A program made the translations under genes and the position numbers. The notes below the pieces were generated by a model. That model worked only from the letters and a program-made list of their open reading frames with translations, was not told the origin of the DNA and ran no database searches. DNA of 64,000 nt from assembly GCF_000764305.2 (NCBI RefSeq), contig NW_025946712.1, positions 62,001 to 126,000 on the forward strand, read 5' to 3'. The stretch comes from Hyalella azteca (lineage: Eukaryota; Arthropoda; Malacostraca; Amphipoda; Hyalellidae). Shown here piece by piece: positions 12,501 to 23,648 of the stretch (position 1 is the first letter of the stretch; each line of letters opens with the position of its first letter).

Positions 12501-13713
12501 TAAAGTTATACGTGGCGGCAACCATCAATGCAAGTCATTTTGCGCTCACTAGAAGGTATCCTTTTTGGGAAGTAGGCATGTGACAATATAGCTCCGGTTA
12601 CTCGTGTCAGGTGGTAGAGGGTTAAAGTTGTCATTAACTGATTATTAGTTATATTTGTAGCTCAGTTTTTGAATTACAAAAAAGTAAGTTGACTACAAAA
12701 TTATGGTATTGATTCTAGCCATACCAACGTCCCCCAATGCGGGAGCATCGACCATCATTTTACTGTGAAGTTCCGGAGCTTCACGCGCACAATTCAGCGT
12801 TTCACAGCACAAGATCAACTCTGAAAACTACTAAAGCACACGAGTGAGAACAAGTATTTAGTACGTCTAAGAAAAGTAGAACTGAGCTTACAAACCTTCC
12901 ACTTTTACATAGAAACTTGTCAATATAAATAACCAGTTTTCATCACGTTCCAGTAATGAAATTTCAAACATTCTGATCAATAAAAGAACAAATCTTTGCC
13001 ACAGTCATCACGCGTCAAATATGCTAGTCAATTCAGCATATCAATACCAACTCTTATAAACTCTTCTAATTTAGTACTTTTCTTACTTCAACACAGAAAA
13101 TAAATCTTAGTCATCACGAACACTAAAACGTAAGAAATGTTACGTCACGCTAAACTGTCATGCGGTCACTAAGCACTCCTTGAGTATTACTTACAGTAAT
13201 TGCGAACTTAGAATTGCACGTTGCACGCCATATAAATTCGTACTATGTCGCTGGAAAATTTTTCGTGCATTTAGATCTTCTGATGCCATTTCAAATGAGC
13301 CAGAAAGATAACTTAAGAGCTGCTCTTTGAAATCATTCACGAAATTCAATAAATTATCTCTTCTATTGATAACAGACAAATTACACTAAATCCGGATTTT
13401 TCCAGAAAGGAATGTAACCATAAATCTAATACCAACTATTGAATTCCTATTTATAACAAACCCAGTACAATAACATTATTATTCTAAAACCACCTAACTG
13501 TGCTAAATTACATAGCGTTGTCATAAACATTAAATATTACTATTTTTTTCATTATGGAAATATTTTTCAATGGCACAATCTGGTTAAATGACAGGGCATT
13601 AATTATAGTCCTTTTTGCCGTTGTCGAACGTTGCTCCACCAAACAGCAAGAGGCCAACCGTAGCACTGATGCAGGCTGTTACGTTATTTTCTCGCATCTG
13701 TCTCGTGTTGACA
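9556..13713. other. Intergenic, PARN 3' end to SLC25A21 3' end
   Basis: About 4.2 kb between two convergent genes. No ORF here resembles a known protein and all open frames are short and poor in conserved motifs. The only structured element I recognise is the TTAA-flanked MITE at 12305-12625. The untranslated 3' ends of both genes must lie here, but I found no convincing polyadenylation signal close to either stop codon. Confidence 0.6.
12305..12625. mobile_element. piggyBac-type MITE with TTAA target sites
   Basis: The element is bounded by TTAA on both sides (12305-12308 and 12622-12625) and has inverted ends CCCTCTACCGCC and GGTGGTAGAGGG. TTAA duplication with CCC/GGG ends is typical of piggyBac-superfamily elements. 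It has no coding capacity. A second copy in the opposite orientation lies at 59617-59860. Inside this copy an 83-bp stretch is tandemly doubled (12343-12425 and 12426-12508, nearly identical), which the other copy lacks. Confidence 0.8.
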
Positions 13714-16700
13714 TCAGTGTTGCGGGTACCGCTGCACGAGGAAGTTGTAGACGCTCTCGTACACGATCATCATGATCCCAGCACCGGGGCCAAGGCGCAG
13801 AACTTTCGGGACGAGGCCTTTGTACAGCGCCATGAACCTGTCGTGAAAATAGCGTGATGAGAGTTGCAAATCTGATGTTGGGAACAGCTGATCACATATA
13901 ATAAAAGAAGAAAGTATGAGGTCGAATATGATGAGAATAAGTTGATAAAATCTCTAAAGGTGTAAGATAACGGTTATAGATGAAAAAATACATGAAACAA
14001 GTATGTACGGAAAATAATTTATCAGCATAATACTAAAAGAATATGACATCTGGAAATGAAACTAAAAACAATCAATTTTGATACAATAGAAAATCTCGAG
14101 TTGAAAAAAAAAATTGAAGTGAATAGTGAAACGCAGTAAACTTTAGATAAAAGTTCAATTTCGATATTTCAAAGAAGCAAATGTTGGGACAAGTGTTGGA
14201 TTTCAAAAAGTTCAAGTCGCTTATGCTAAATGCTCATTTCTACCAAATTAATTTCTGTACTTTGGAAATATGCTTCTAGACAACCCAGACTTGTTGATCT
14301 CCCGAATAAGAAACGCTGACTTTCACCAGAAAACTCAAACAAAATCTCGCTGGAGCATGTGACATAGTCCAGACGGAAATTTCAAAATTTTATAAACGTT
14401 ATAATCGTACAATCGTAATTGTTATGATTGATGATACTCATGAAAACTACAAACCCAAATAAAGCGTTTCGCCACGACGTTTAAAAATAGTATCACTCGA
14501 AAGCTTCAGTGTTGACCAGATCAATTGACAAATTTTTCCAGACTTCGGTAAACTTAAAATATAACTACACCAAAAATATACGTTTCATACCGTAAGCCAG
14601 CAATAATTTAGAAACAGAGCTCTCCTCACCCCTCCTCCCTGTAGACAATGGCGATGGAAATTTTTGCTAGACTTCGGTAAACTTAAAATATAACTACACC
14701 AAAAATACATGTTTCATACCGTAAGCTTTCAATAATTTAGAAACAGCTCTCCTCACCCCTCCTCCTTGTAGACAATGGCGATGGATGAGAGCGTGCCTCT
14801 GTACTTGGGATTGCGCGGGTCAGCCTGCGGTCCTTGTATTCTGCTCTTGGCGACGTCGAAGGGGATGTTCAAGATGCACGCCAGCACGCCTGTGCCGAAA
14901 CCCACGAAGAACTTTTGCAGGTTGTTCTGCCAGTTTTCCTGCATCATTCATGGATAGGATTCAATGAAGAAGCAAACGCAAATGTGATGCATCCTGTATC
15001 ATTCATGGATAGGAGAATTCAATAAAGAAGCAAACGCAAATGTGATGCAATTTTTGTCCCAGACGCGTGAGAAGAATCTATCAGTAAACATACAGCGAGC
15101 ACGTTAAGAATAAAATATGGCGATTATCGTTCCGTCGCTTCAATTCAGCAGATGCAGTCATCGCCATACACAGCCAAAATCCAATTTTAAAGACAAAAAT
15201 CCTCCTGAACTCAGGTACTTGTAAATACAAGGCAAACATGGATGGTTTTCTATCCTTATTTTTCTTGGAATTATATACTTGAAATATGCCATGCTTCGCT
15301 CCACGAATCTTTCTGACATGATATTTGTATGCATTTCCCCCCTCACCAAGAGAAGGAGGTACAACGAAAAAGATAATTTATTGTACTTGAGACCAATTAT
15401 TAACCGCCGTAGCTTCTAAAAAGTGAATTTTTTATTAAAACTGCCAGCTTCTGTTCAATGCGTAAATGAGCTTATCAAGAACGTGTAGCTATGAAAAGGG
15501 ACTCAATTGTACATTTGTAACAGCCATCTTGGTAACAGACTTTTTACCTCAAGCCCCCTCTAATGGTATCCAAATATAAATTAACAAATCATAAGTTCGT
15601 AAGGAATTAACAATCATAAGTTCGTAAGGAAAAAATCACATGCAGCTGAGTTTATTTTAATTTTGCTCTCATTAAAAGAGGATGAAAAACCAATTGGACA
15701 GGATGCGACATTTTAGATGACTTGAATCTGAGTAACGATCGCATGCAACTAAGCAAGACGTCCGAGAAAAATCAAATGTAGAACATTTTCCTGCTCATCA
15801 GCCTGCACTTCACGAGTTCGTTACAATTAGGTAGGTTGGACATGAACAAACCTATTCTGTACGTATACATGTTTTAAGTTGTACATTTCATTCTTCTTGT
15901 ATTGTAAACACCACAACCTTCAGCATAAGTAAATTATCATGCGTGCACAACACGGTGGGAACCACACCTGGCGAGGAGAGAGCACTTCAGTGTTGATGGT
16001 GTGAAAGAGGCCGAAGTAGACCATGTTGAAGGTACCATTACGGCCGATGGTGGCAGTCATGCCCTTGTTCAGGCCTAGGATGCCTTCACGTGCGATGATC
16101 TCCCGCGCTACAACGAAGGGCCCTGGCGTCGCCGAGTGCTTTGCTCTGCACAAATATCAGCATCACTGTCAGGGTAGGCAGGCAACTGTAACGAGTTACC
16201 GCAATAGGTATGTGGCGGCCAGTCATAGTATAGTATAGTAACTTCGGCATTGAAGAATAGGCCTGGATAGGCCTGTCGCCGATTCTTGTACTTTTCTTGA
16301 TTAGACTGGCCTTTTGATCAAATTTTTTCACGGACGGTAGTCATGCACGAATGCAGTCATACATGAATGTACAGGACCGTGATGACAGCATGCAAAGCTC
16401 TCAGTCAGCTGTGGGGATATGGCAAGTTTTGTAACTAAGCTGTAAGAAGATGCTGATCACCTGTCAATTTATATTTTTCAATAATTGGGCGTGGTGACAA
16501 CTTGACAGGTTTCATTCTGTATTGGTAGGAACATGTTGACAATTTGGCAAATTTCACTATTCAGCTGTGGAAACTTTGTGAATAATTTCAATGCAGCCTA
16601 TGAAGCGTTTTGTCAACTTCCTGTTAGTTCAATCCAAGAAGACAAATGAAAGTAATAGCATCTTCAGTTGAATTCTGTATCATTGCTACAGAACTAGCAG

Positions 16701-19476
16701 CCTTTTGGTTAGTATTTTACTTATTTTGTTATATTTAAAAACTTTTAAAACATATGCTATTTAAGAATTCAAAACGGTCAAGTTACTTGATGTACGTACA
16801 TAATAAGGCGAGAAAAATTGTAAAAAAAATAAAATAATAATTATTAGGAGACTATCAAGAGAATTACCATGCAGATTGACATACTCCACACCTTGGCATA
16901 ATATGCTGTTAAGAGTACCTCGTATATTAGAGGGCAAATCTCTCACAACATTCATGCACTCTTATGAGAAGAAGTGAACTCATTCATGCACTCTTATGAG
17001 AAGAAGTGAACTCATTCACGCACTCTTATGAGAAGAAGTGAACTCATTCATGCACTCTTATGAGAAGTAAGACATGCAAGAACTGAACTCACTTGTTTGC
17101 CTGCTGAGCCACTTTGACAACCTCAAAAGGGTTGACAAGGATTGCCTCAGTGACTCCTGACCCAAGGCCAGCCACAAAATAAGTCTGACACACCATGCAA
17201 TAAAAAATTATCATCCTTAGTCAAAACGAAGACAAATTTATTATTTACTACAAAATTATTGGGTTCACAACAATAAACAAACAAAATAACCGGGCAAATA
17301 ATACTCAAACAAAATATAAATGAAAAATTTTAATGGGTAGGATAAAGAAGAGGATGTATATTAATAGAAAAATTTTATTCTAAATTGCTGTCAAACAAAA
17401 AATACAGTTTCTTCTAGCTTCTGAAAATCTAAAAATATCTCAATCCAGAAAAAAAAAAACAATAGACATCCACTCTCAAGAACTACTAAGAAAAAATCTT
17501 TTCTGCGATAAGCAAGGATACCCCTGAATGTCAACTTTTACTAAGGAAAATTCAAAATGCATGAATCGGGTCAAGTCCAGGGCTTTGGCATGACCTGGAC
17601 TTTTTTGGTGGAAATCCCACAATACTGTTGGAAGAATGCTTGTTCCTCAGAAACTTACCAAAACAGACCTTTTTTTTACTAAAATCCAGAACTAGTTCAA
17701 TTCTAAAATCCAAGAAATAACAATCACACAGTAAAATTTCCAAAAATCAAATGAAACGTGGGAGAAAATGCAGTTAAAAAATTTTTTTCACTCGCTATAA
17801 ATGTTTTTGATGTTGTAATTTCTATGGCATAAGCAAATGCTACAAGCAAAACAATGAAACTATTCTCATAAACTTACCACAGGGTTCGAAGCTCCCATAA
17901 GCTCCTTATACATTTGGAATGTCAGGAACTGGAAACGTATGGAATCATAATTAAAGATCCAACGTGAAAATTTTTCTTGTTCATCATCAAAAGGCTAACC
18001 AAATGATAATTCTTTACAGAGACAACATTGGGAATATGTACTTTGCTGGGTAAATATTCGTTTAATTGAACAAATTTAAATTGTATGATCAAGTTTCTCT
18101 GAGAACATATTTCAGTGTAACATGTAACAGTTGGAAAACTTATAGAATCCAGATTGTGCTTAAATAGTTTGATCTCTCAAAACTTAGGCCAACATTGAAC
18201 AGATTCATTGAACCAAATGACTACAGTTAAGGAATCAAGAGCGAGACCCACTCTTAACCAAAGTGAAATAGAGTAAAAACTAAAAAGTATGTTAATTAAC
18301 TAACAATATACAAAGTATACAAAACAATCCTGCAGTGAAGGTTGAAGCTGCAGAAGTAAATTCTCAGGCAATTGTGGGTAATCATTGAATGTTTGTAATG
18401 TGATAATTATCAATGAAGCCAATGAAGTGAAGTCTCCATTATATGGGAACAATAAAATTTGAATTGGTAAAGAAAAATTAACTTAATTTTTTAAGTATGA
18501 TATTACGTTCATAATATATATTTAATGGTGAATGATCAAAATGGTGGTTAATGACCAAAATTCTTAAATTCCTTAAAAAAAATGTGCATAACAATGAGAA
18601 AAATTGTGCGTACAGAAATACATTTTTAACAAATTTCAATACAACATTTTAAACAATGAAAATCAGTCAGGATGTCAGAAAAATAACCTAATTAGTAAGA
18701 GAAGGGGCTATCAAGCACAGCCAGTGATGAAGAATGTAATACAATACCAGAAGTTACTCACCTTAACAGCTCGCTTAGGAGTTTCCACCAGCACTGGAGG
18801 GATGACTCCTTTATACAAGGCAGTGAGGCCCTCATGTCGAGCTGTCTTCCTCAAACAATCAAAAACTGATGTGTAAAAGTGAGGGTCAGCAGGATTACCC
18901 CCAGATTTCTGCAGTTGAAGACGGGTTTTGACAACATCAAGTGGATGCATGATGCAGATCTCGCAGAATCCTGAAAAGAATCAGAATAGATTTAGCTGAA
19001 AATTAGCATGAGATGTGTGACTATGAACTAGGTACATGGCTGGAATAGATTTGAATTATGGGAACATTAAGTTTCAGGCATACATATGCAATTGCTGAGA
19101 GACAGAGAGAGAGAGGATATACTACAATAAAAACTTTATAAGGACATTTTATTTATGTATAATTCAAAGCAGAATCTGTATTTAACTTAACTAAGACTAA
19201 ATACTTTGGCTGATGAGTCTTCGAAAGTAACCAAATCATAACGAATGGCTGTAATATTATACACTTCCATAAAATGGCCAACATAATGATCTCGTGGCTG
19301 TAAAATGCAAGCAAGCGAGTAAGAAAATAATTTTATCTCAAGCTTCATTGCATGCAAGTCAGGCTCTATTTGCTTTACTTAATGGATGGACAATACTCAC
19401 CAGCGGAGCCTCCGGCAGCCAGGTTGATAGCCACATTTCGTAGCGCAAAGGGGCTATTTTTAGTTTGAGACGTCAT
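13714..19476 (-). CDS. SLC25A21: Mitochondrial 2-oxodicarboxylate carrier, SLC25A21
   Basis: An inner-membrane carrier that exchanges 2-oxoadipate for 2-oxoglutarate in lysine and tryptophan breakdown. Exons in coding order (minus strand): 19476-19401, 18970-18762, 17928-17878, 17184-17093, 16145-15968, 14938-14757, 13837-13714. They sum to 912 nt, an open frame of 303 codons plus stop; human SLC25A21 is about 299. All three mitochondrial-carrier signatures are present: PLDVVK in exon 2, PFEVVK in exon 4 and PFDVAK in exon 6. Strings such as EICIMHPLDVVKTRLQ, NKGMTATIGRNGTFNMVYFG and NIPFDVAKSRIQGPQ are specific for this subfamily rather than other carriers. The start ATG opens MTSQTKNSPFALRNVAINLA, directly before the first helix. 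All introns are GT-AG. Exon 6 has a duplicated 3' end in the next intron, annotated separately. Confidence 0.95.
14531..14786 (-). repeat. Tandem duplication of the SLC25A21 exon 6 end
   Basis: Two adjacent copies of about 127 bp (14531-14657 and 14658-14786). Each contains the coding end of exon 6 (SIAIVY-K/R-EEG) with its donor, plus about 100 bp of downstream intron. The copy at 14658-14786 is joined to the rest of the exon. The other is an intronic relic with Lys changed to Arg and an intact GTGAGG donor near 14629. Reading through the true donor meets TGA immediately, so use of the relic donor would truncate the protein. Confidence 0.88.
16222..16345 (-). repeat. LINE-family 3' tail copy in an SLC25A21 intron
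   Basis: Minus-strand copy of the dispersed tail: ACAAGAATCGGCGACAGGCC, then a palindromic AGGCC-TATCC-AGGCC region, then ATGCCGAAG and a short (CTATA)n microsatellite. It sits upstream of exon 5 and is very similar to the copy in the PARN intron at 4918-5036. Confidence 0.7.
16951..17067. repeat. 32-bp tandem repeat, 3.7 units
   Basis: Units of 32 bp start at 16951, 16983, 17015 and 17047, the last partial. They are nearly perfect (one T/C change in the third). The repeat lies in an SLC25A21 intron, ending about 25 bp from the exon 4 donor. Confidence 0.93.
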
Positions 19477-21394
19477 TGAATGCTATTAATTAGAACTGAC
19501 ATTACCAGGAAACCTTATGACTGCTAGAAGAACTTTTAAAAATAAATATTTATTATTAGTAATAGTTGGCATACTTGGCAATGCTAGACTGCTAATAGTA
19601 GTAGATATTAATTGTATGATTTCTTAATTCTTAGTAACATCACTAGGGTAAACGCAGTATATTCCGACATCGTAGGTAATTCCGTCACCTCTCCAGCTTT
19701 TCCTTTATATTAAGCTTTGTTTTAGTTCCATGCGTTCATTGATGGTTGAAATGGTGACGTCATACATTTGCGTGTCGAAATACTGCAAAAACACTAGGTC
19801 TTGGCCATATAGTGGGAAAATATTGAGATCCAAAGAGAGACAATGCATGCCACGTGGTGAGATCATCGAAAAATGTGTCAAATTTGACAGTTGAAGACTT
19901 TCGTTATTCCCTTCCTACCCCCCCCCCCCGCTGAGCCGGACCGGTCGATGCTCTTGCAAACGCATAAGTACTCACAATAATTCCCTGCCACCATGCATGA
20001 TAACATCAATACCTATTAAATACTATATTATGTAATATATTATTAATGAAATTAGAAAACATTGTCATTTGTCAGTGCAGACAGTGCAGCAAACTTCATG
20101 TTTTGATAAATTTTCAAGTTAAGAACAATTCAGATATGAAAAATAGTACTACTACATTATTAGTCTACATAGCCTATAGGTATATGACTATATGTATATA
20201 GGTATCATATCCTATATGACATATGTGCAGATGATAAAAATTAGGATCCATTATATATAAAAAAATATATAATGGATTAAATGCCAGTTCAGTTCAAAGA
20301 CAAAGAGGAGTTTTTCACTTTCATGTCAAGTATGACATTATTAGATTGTGAGCACAAATAATAAAACAAAATCTTTGTAGCCTACCTAGTTAAAGCTAGT
20401 TTGCGTTTGTGAAAAAGGCATGGCACCGTGGCACGTTGAATTCTCTTTTCTCTGGCAGAGTGGCAGTGACATTGCCTTGTGCCTTTCATCAGTTTGACAG
20501 TTTCATGTAAAATATTGCTGTAGCTACCTAGGCTAACACAATAAAAATCATATTTTATGAGCAAACAATAGATCAAGACACAACAGAGCAAGTAAGCAAG
20601 TTGCAGTTCAATTTTTGTTTTCTCATATTTCATTGACACTTCACACTTGTAGCCTAGGTACTATGATAACTTGTAGGTAGTAGGTACCGTATAGGTACTA
20701 GCCTATACACAAACACTTGTGAAGCCGTGCCCGAAATTATTCTTTGCTGGACTGCTGGTAGCCTAGGTGGTAATGGTAGCAATGATAGCTACTTTATTAT
20801 AGGGCCTAGCCTATATCACTTAGTCTTCACTTATAGTGAAGTTATATAGGTAGCCTAGGTACTCGTACTCCATACTCGTTATTAGGTACTAGGTAGCTAC
20901 TCGTGCTAAGTTGCTAACTGCCTGGTATATATTCCTAGTTATATTCCAAGTTATTGGAAATTTATAAAAGTTTTTGCAAGTTAACTCTACGCCATGAAAG
21001 ACAAAACACAGTTAACACAATAGCCTAGTCACAAGGTAGGAGGTAGATTACGTAGATAGATGTTTAGTCGACGAACGCAGTTGCCTGCAGAAACACCATG
21101 GGCCACTTCAACCGGCCGCGCATCTGGGAAGTGAAACAACTCAACAGCCTTTGTGCAGCACGCGAGTTAGTGCTAAGTGTTTTCCGATCGAAGAAAAAAT
21201 GCTCTCATATCTGTTCTTCTTCTTCTTCTCCGGGTATCCACGCTGACGCTGGGTGGACTTAAAGCCGCAGGACAACCGCAAGGATGATCGCTGGGCCTGA
21301 GAGCTTCTGCAGTCATGTCTGTTCGAAGGCCTATCTTGTACAGTGATGATTCTTCAGCGGATTGGCAGAAATTTATTATTTGTTGAAATGTAAA

Positions 21395-21460
21395 GAATAT
21401 AGCTGGAATAGGCCGTGGGCTTATTTCTTCAATGTCGACACTTCTATTCTATTATATTCT
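21395..21460 (+). repeat. 5'-truncated LINE tail copy
   Basis: Only the distal part of the tail is present: GGCCGTGGGCTTATTTCTTCAATGTCGACACTTC in outline, followed by a (TTCTA)n-type microsatellite. The end sequence matches the tails at 36536 and 41272. Confidence 0.6.
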
Positions 21461-22249
21461 AAGTTGCTCTAAGGAAATTTTCGACAATCGACCGGTTCGA
21501 GTGCTGACAGAATAATGAACGGTTGCATCTGCACGGTGGTAGTGGTGTAAAAGAGTTATTACGCAGTTTCGATCCCTCTTGAGAGAATGGGTTGACGACA
21601 ACGTAGTTTACCAGTTTACGGGATCATTGGAAGACGGCCTACGAGAACCACGTCTAGGCACCACGTAGTAAGCTCTTAGAACATATACTCGTCAGTGAGA
21701 TTATGGTAAGCTGAAAAGAGCACAAACTTCTTTATACAAAATAACTTGACTTGCGGATAGGCTCTCTCACGATAAACAGTTGCTTGGCGTAGTGAACGAA
21801 GTATTGAAGGCTCTCGAGAATGAATACTATGAGGACTTAATGTCCGCCTTTTTGACGTTAAATTGGAACTCCATTTTGAGTCTATCACTCACAAGCAAGA
21901 TTTGCCCGGGTCCCGGCTGATAACACCAGAAGCCACAAGACCGTAAAAGCCCCCTGACATTTGATATCTCCTGCAAGCTGACGTAAACATCCTTGCAGTC
22001 TAGAAATAGTTAAAAAATATCTTCCAACGCTCTCAAATTCTTCACAGTTGACAAAACTTATCGCATTACGACTCAGCAGCATGTATGTGTACCTGCGAGA
22101 CTCTTGGAAAGTATCTCGAAGTAACGCTAATGAAGTCTGGGTCTCAATGAAGTGGAGAGCCAGTCTCCAACATCTCCAGCACGGCAAACTCACTTCACAG
22201 CGCTCGCCCATCACAGCCGATTGAGCCGATACTACGCCAGTTGCGGGGT

Positions 22250-22340
22250 GAATCTTCACCTAGCAGGGGATTTTCACCCAGCAGGGGATCTTCGCCCAGC
22301 AGGCGATCTTCGCCCAGCAGGTGATCATCATCCTGAAGGG
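22250..22340. repeat. 18-bp tandem repeat, five units
   Basis: Five degenerate units of the form GATCTTCGCCCAGCAGGC. Translated on the plus strand they give a repeated PAGDLR-type hexapeptide, but no gene context supports coding. Confidence 0.8.
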
Positions 22341-23648
22341 TGGAGACAACCTAACCTTTGAAAAAACAGCGTAGAGCACTGCGGTATGTCTTTTACCGCT
22401 TTCAATAGACCTTCAGAGGGTACAACATGCTTAGTGGCCTAGATTAGCCAACGTTGCAAGCCATGCTGAAGCGTGCTAGGTTAGTCATACACTACATACA
22501 GGGTTTGCAATAACCCAGCCAATATCAAATCGACAGCTTCCTGACGAAAACTGCCACATTCAGAAACCATAAATTTAACCCTAACCCAACAGCATGTTAT
22601 CCCCTATAGCAGGTTTTGTGATCGCCAGATGACATTTTTCACCCAGAAACTTCCTCGGGTATAACCGCCTGCTTGTTGGTGGCAGCCTGAAACTGTTGGT
22701 TTCGGAGATTTGTGATGAAGGACGGCGAGACGAGGCAAGGCTGAGTTTTTGCGGCTTCGTGAACTGAAAGAGTGGAGGAGTTGCATAGAAGTACGAGACT
22801 ACGAATTCTTGAAAAAGAAATATTTAAAACCCAAGAATAAATACATGACCAAGAGAGTTCGATTTGTGAGCACGGATCGAGGCTTATACAGAATTAAATT
22901 ATTTAGATTTTTCTTTTCCTTCAGATTTTAGAAATGTAATAATGAAGAAATTCTACAGTAAAATGTATATATATAGTTATACCGACACGAGCAGAATAAT
23001 TGATAATAATGAATGTCTAAGGTCAAGCAAAAAGGGCTTAGCTGGATCGCATACGCGCAAAATTGTCAACCGAGATATTTCTATAGGCTGAATTTCGCAT
23101 TTTTAATTACTGTCTACACTCTACACTCTACACTTTACATGTTCGGTAGCTCTCACGCGAGTTACAGACACTCAATGTTACGCCTCATGAGTCAACTCTG
23201 CTAGGATAGATAGTTAAAATGCTTAACAGCATACAAAAACAGTTTGTTTTTGCACTCAATTTCGCTTATCTAGATGATAACAAGCAAAAATATTAACCAA
23301 TTTATATTAGAATTACAAGTAAGAGATCGAGCTGAGAATCTTTGCAGTAAGTTACATGATCACAAAAACGTTGCCAGAATGCGAGAACGTTTTTCAAATT
23401 TATCGTGGATAACTTAAGACTTTTATGGAATTCGTTCTCTGTTCAAATTCCGCTGCAAAATTTTCCCTGTCTCGAGGAAGGTGCCGAATAAAAATCGCGA
23501 CAAAATCACGTTAACGTTTATTTCACCTTCTAATATTAAGGATAAGTCGTAAATAATGCCCGTGTGCAATTAGTGCCTTTGAAATATTTTTCTTCGCCAC
23601 ATCAGATAAAATGATTAAGCAATCGCTCCAAAGAGCCCAATTTTAGCT

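Larger units (their letters stand above)
19477..23648. other. Intergenic, SLC25A21 5' side to UGT A 3' side
   Basis: About 4.2 kb upstream of SLC25A21 and downstream of UGT A. No recognisable coding sequence. It holds a C homopolymer at 19919-19929, a stretch around 20640-20960 rich in the short motif TAGCCTAGGTA, a truncated LINE tail near 21395-21460, an 18-bp tandem repeat at 22250-22340, and a TTTATT (AATAAA on the minus strand) at 23517-23522 that could serve as the UGT A poly(A) signal. Confidence 0.55.

Noticed and set aside
16970..17070. CRISPR-like regular repeat
   Set aside because: Units are contiguous with no spacers; it is a simple 32-bp tandem repeat in a eukaryotic intron.
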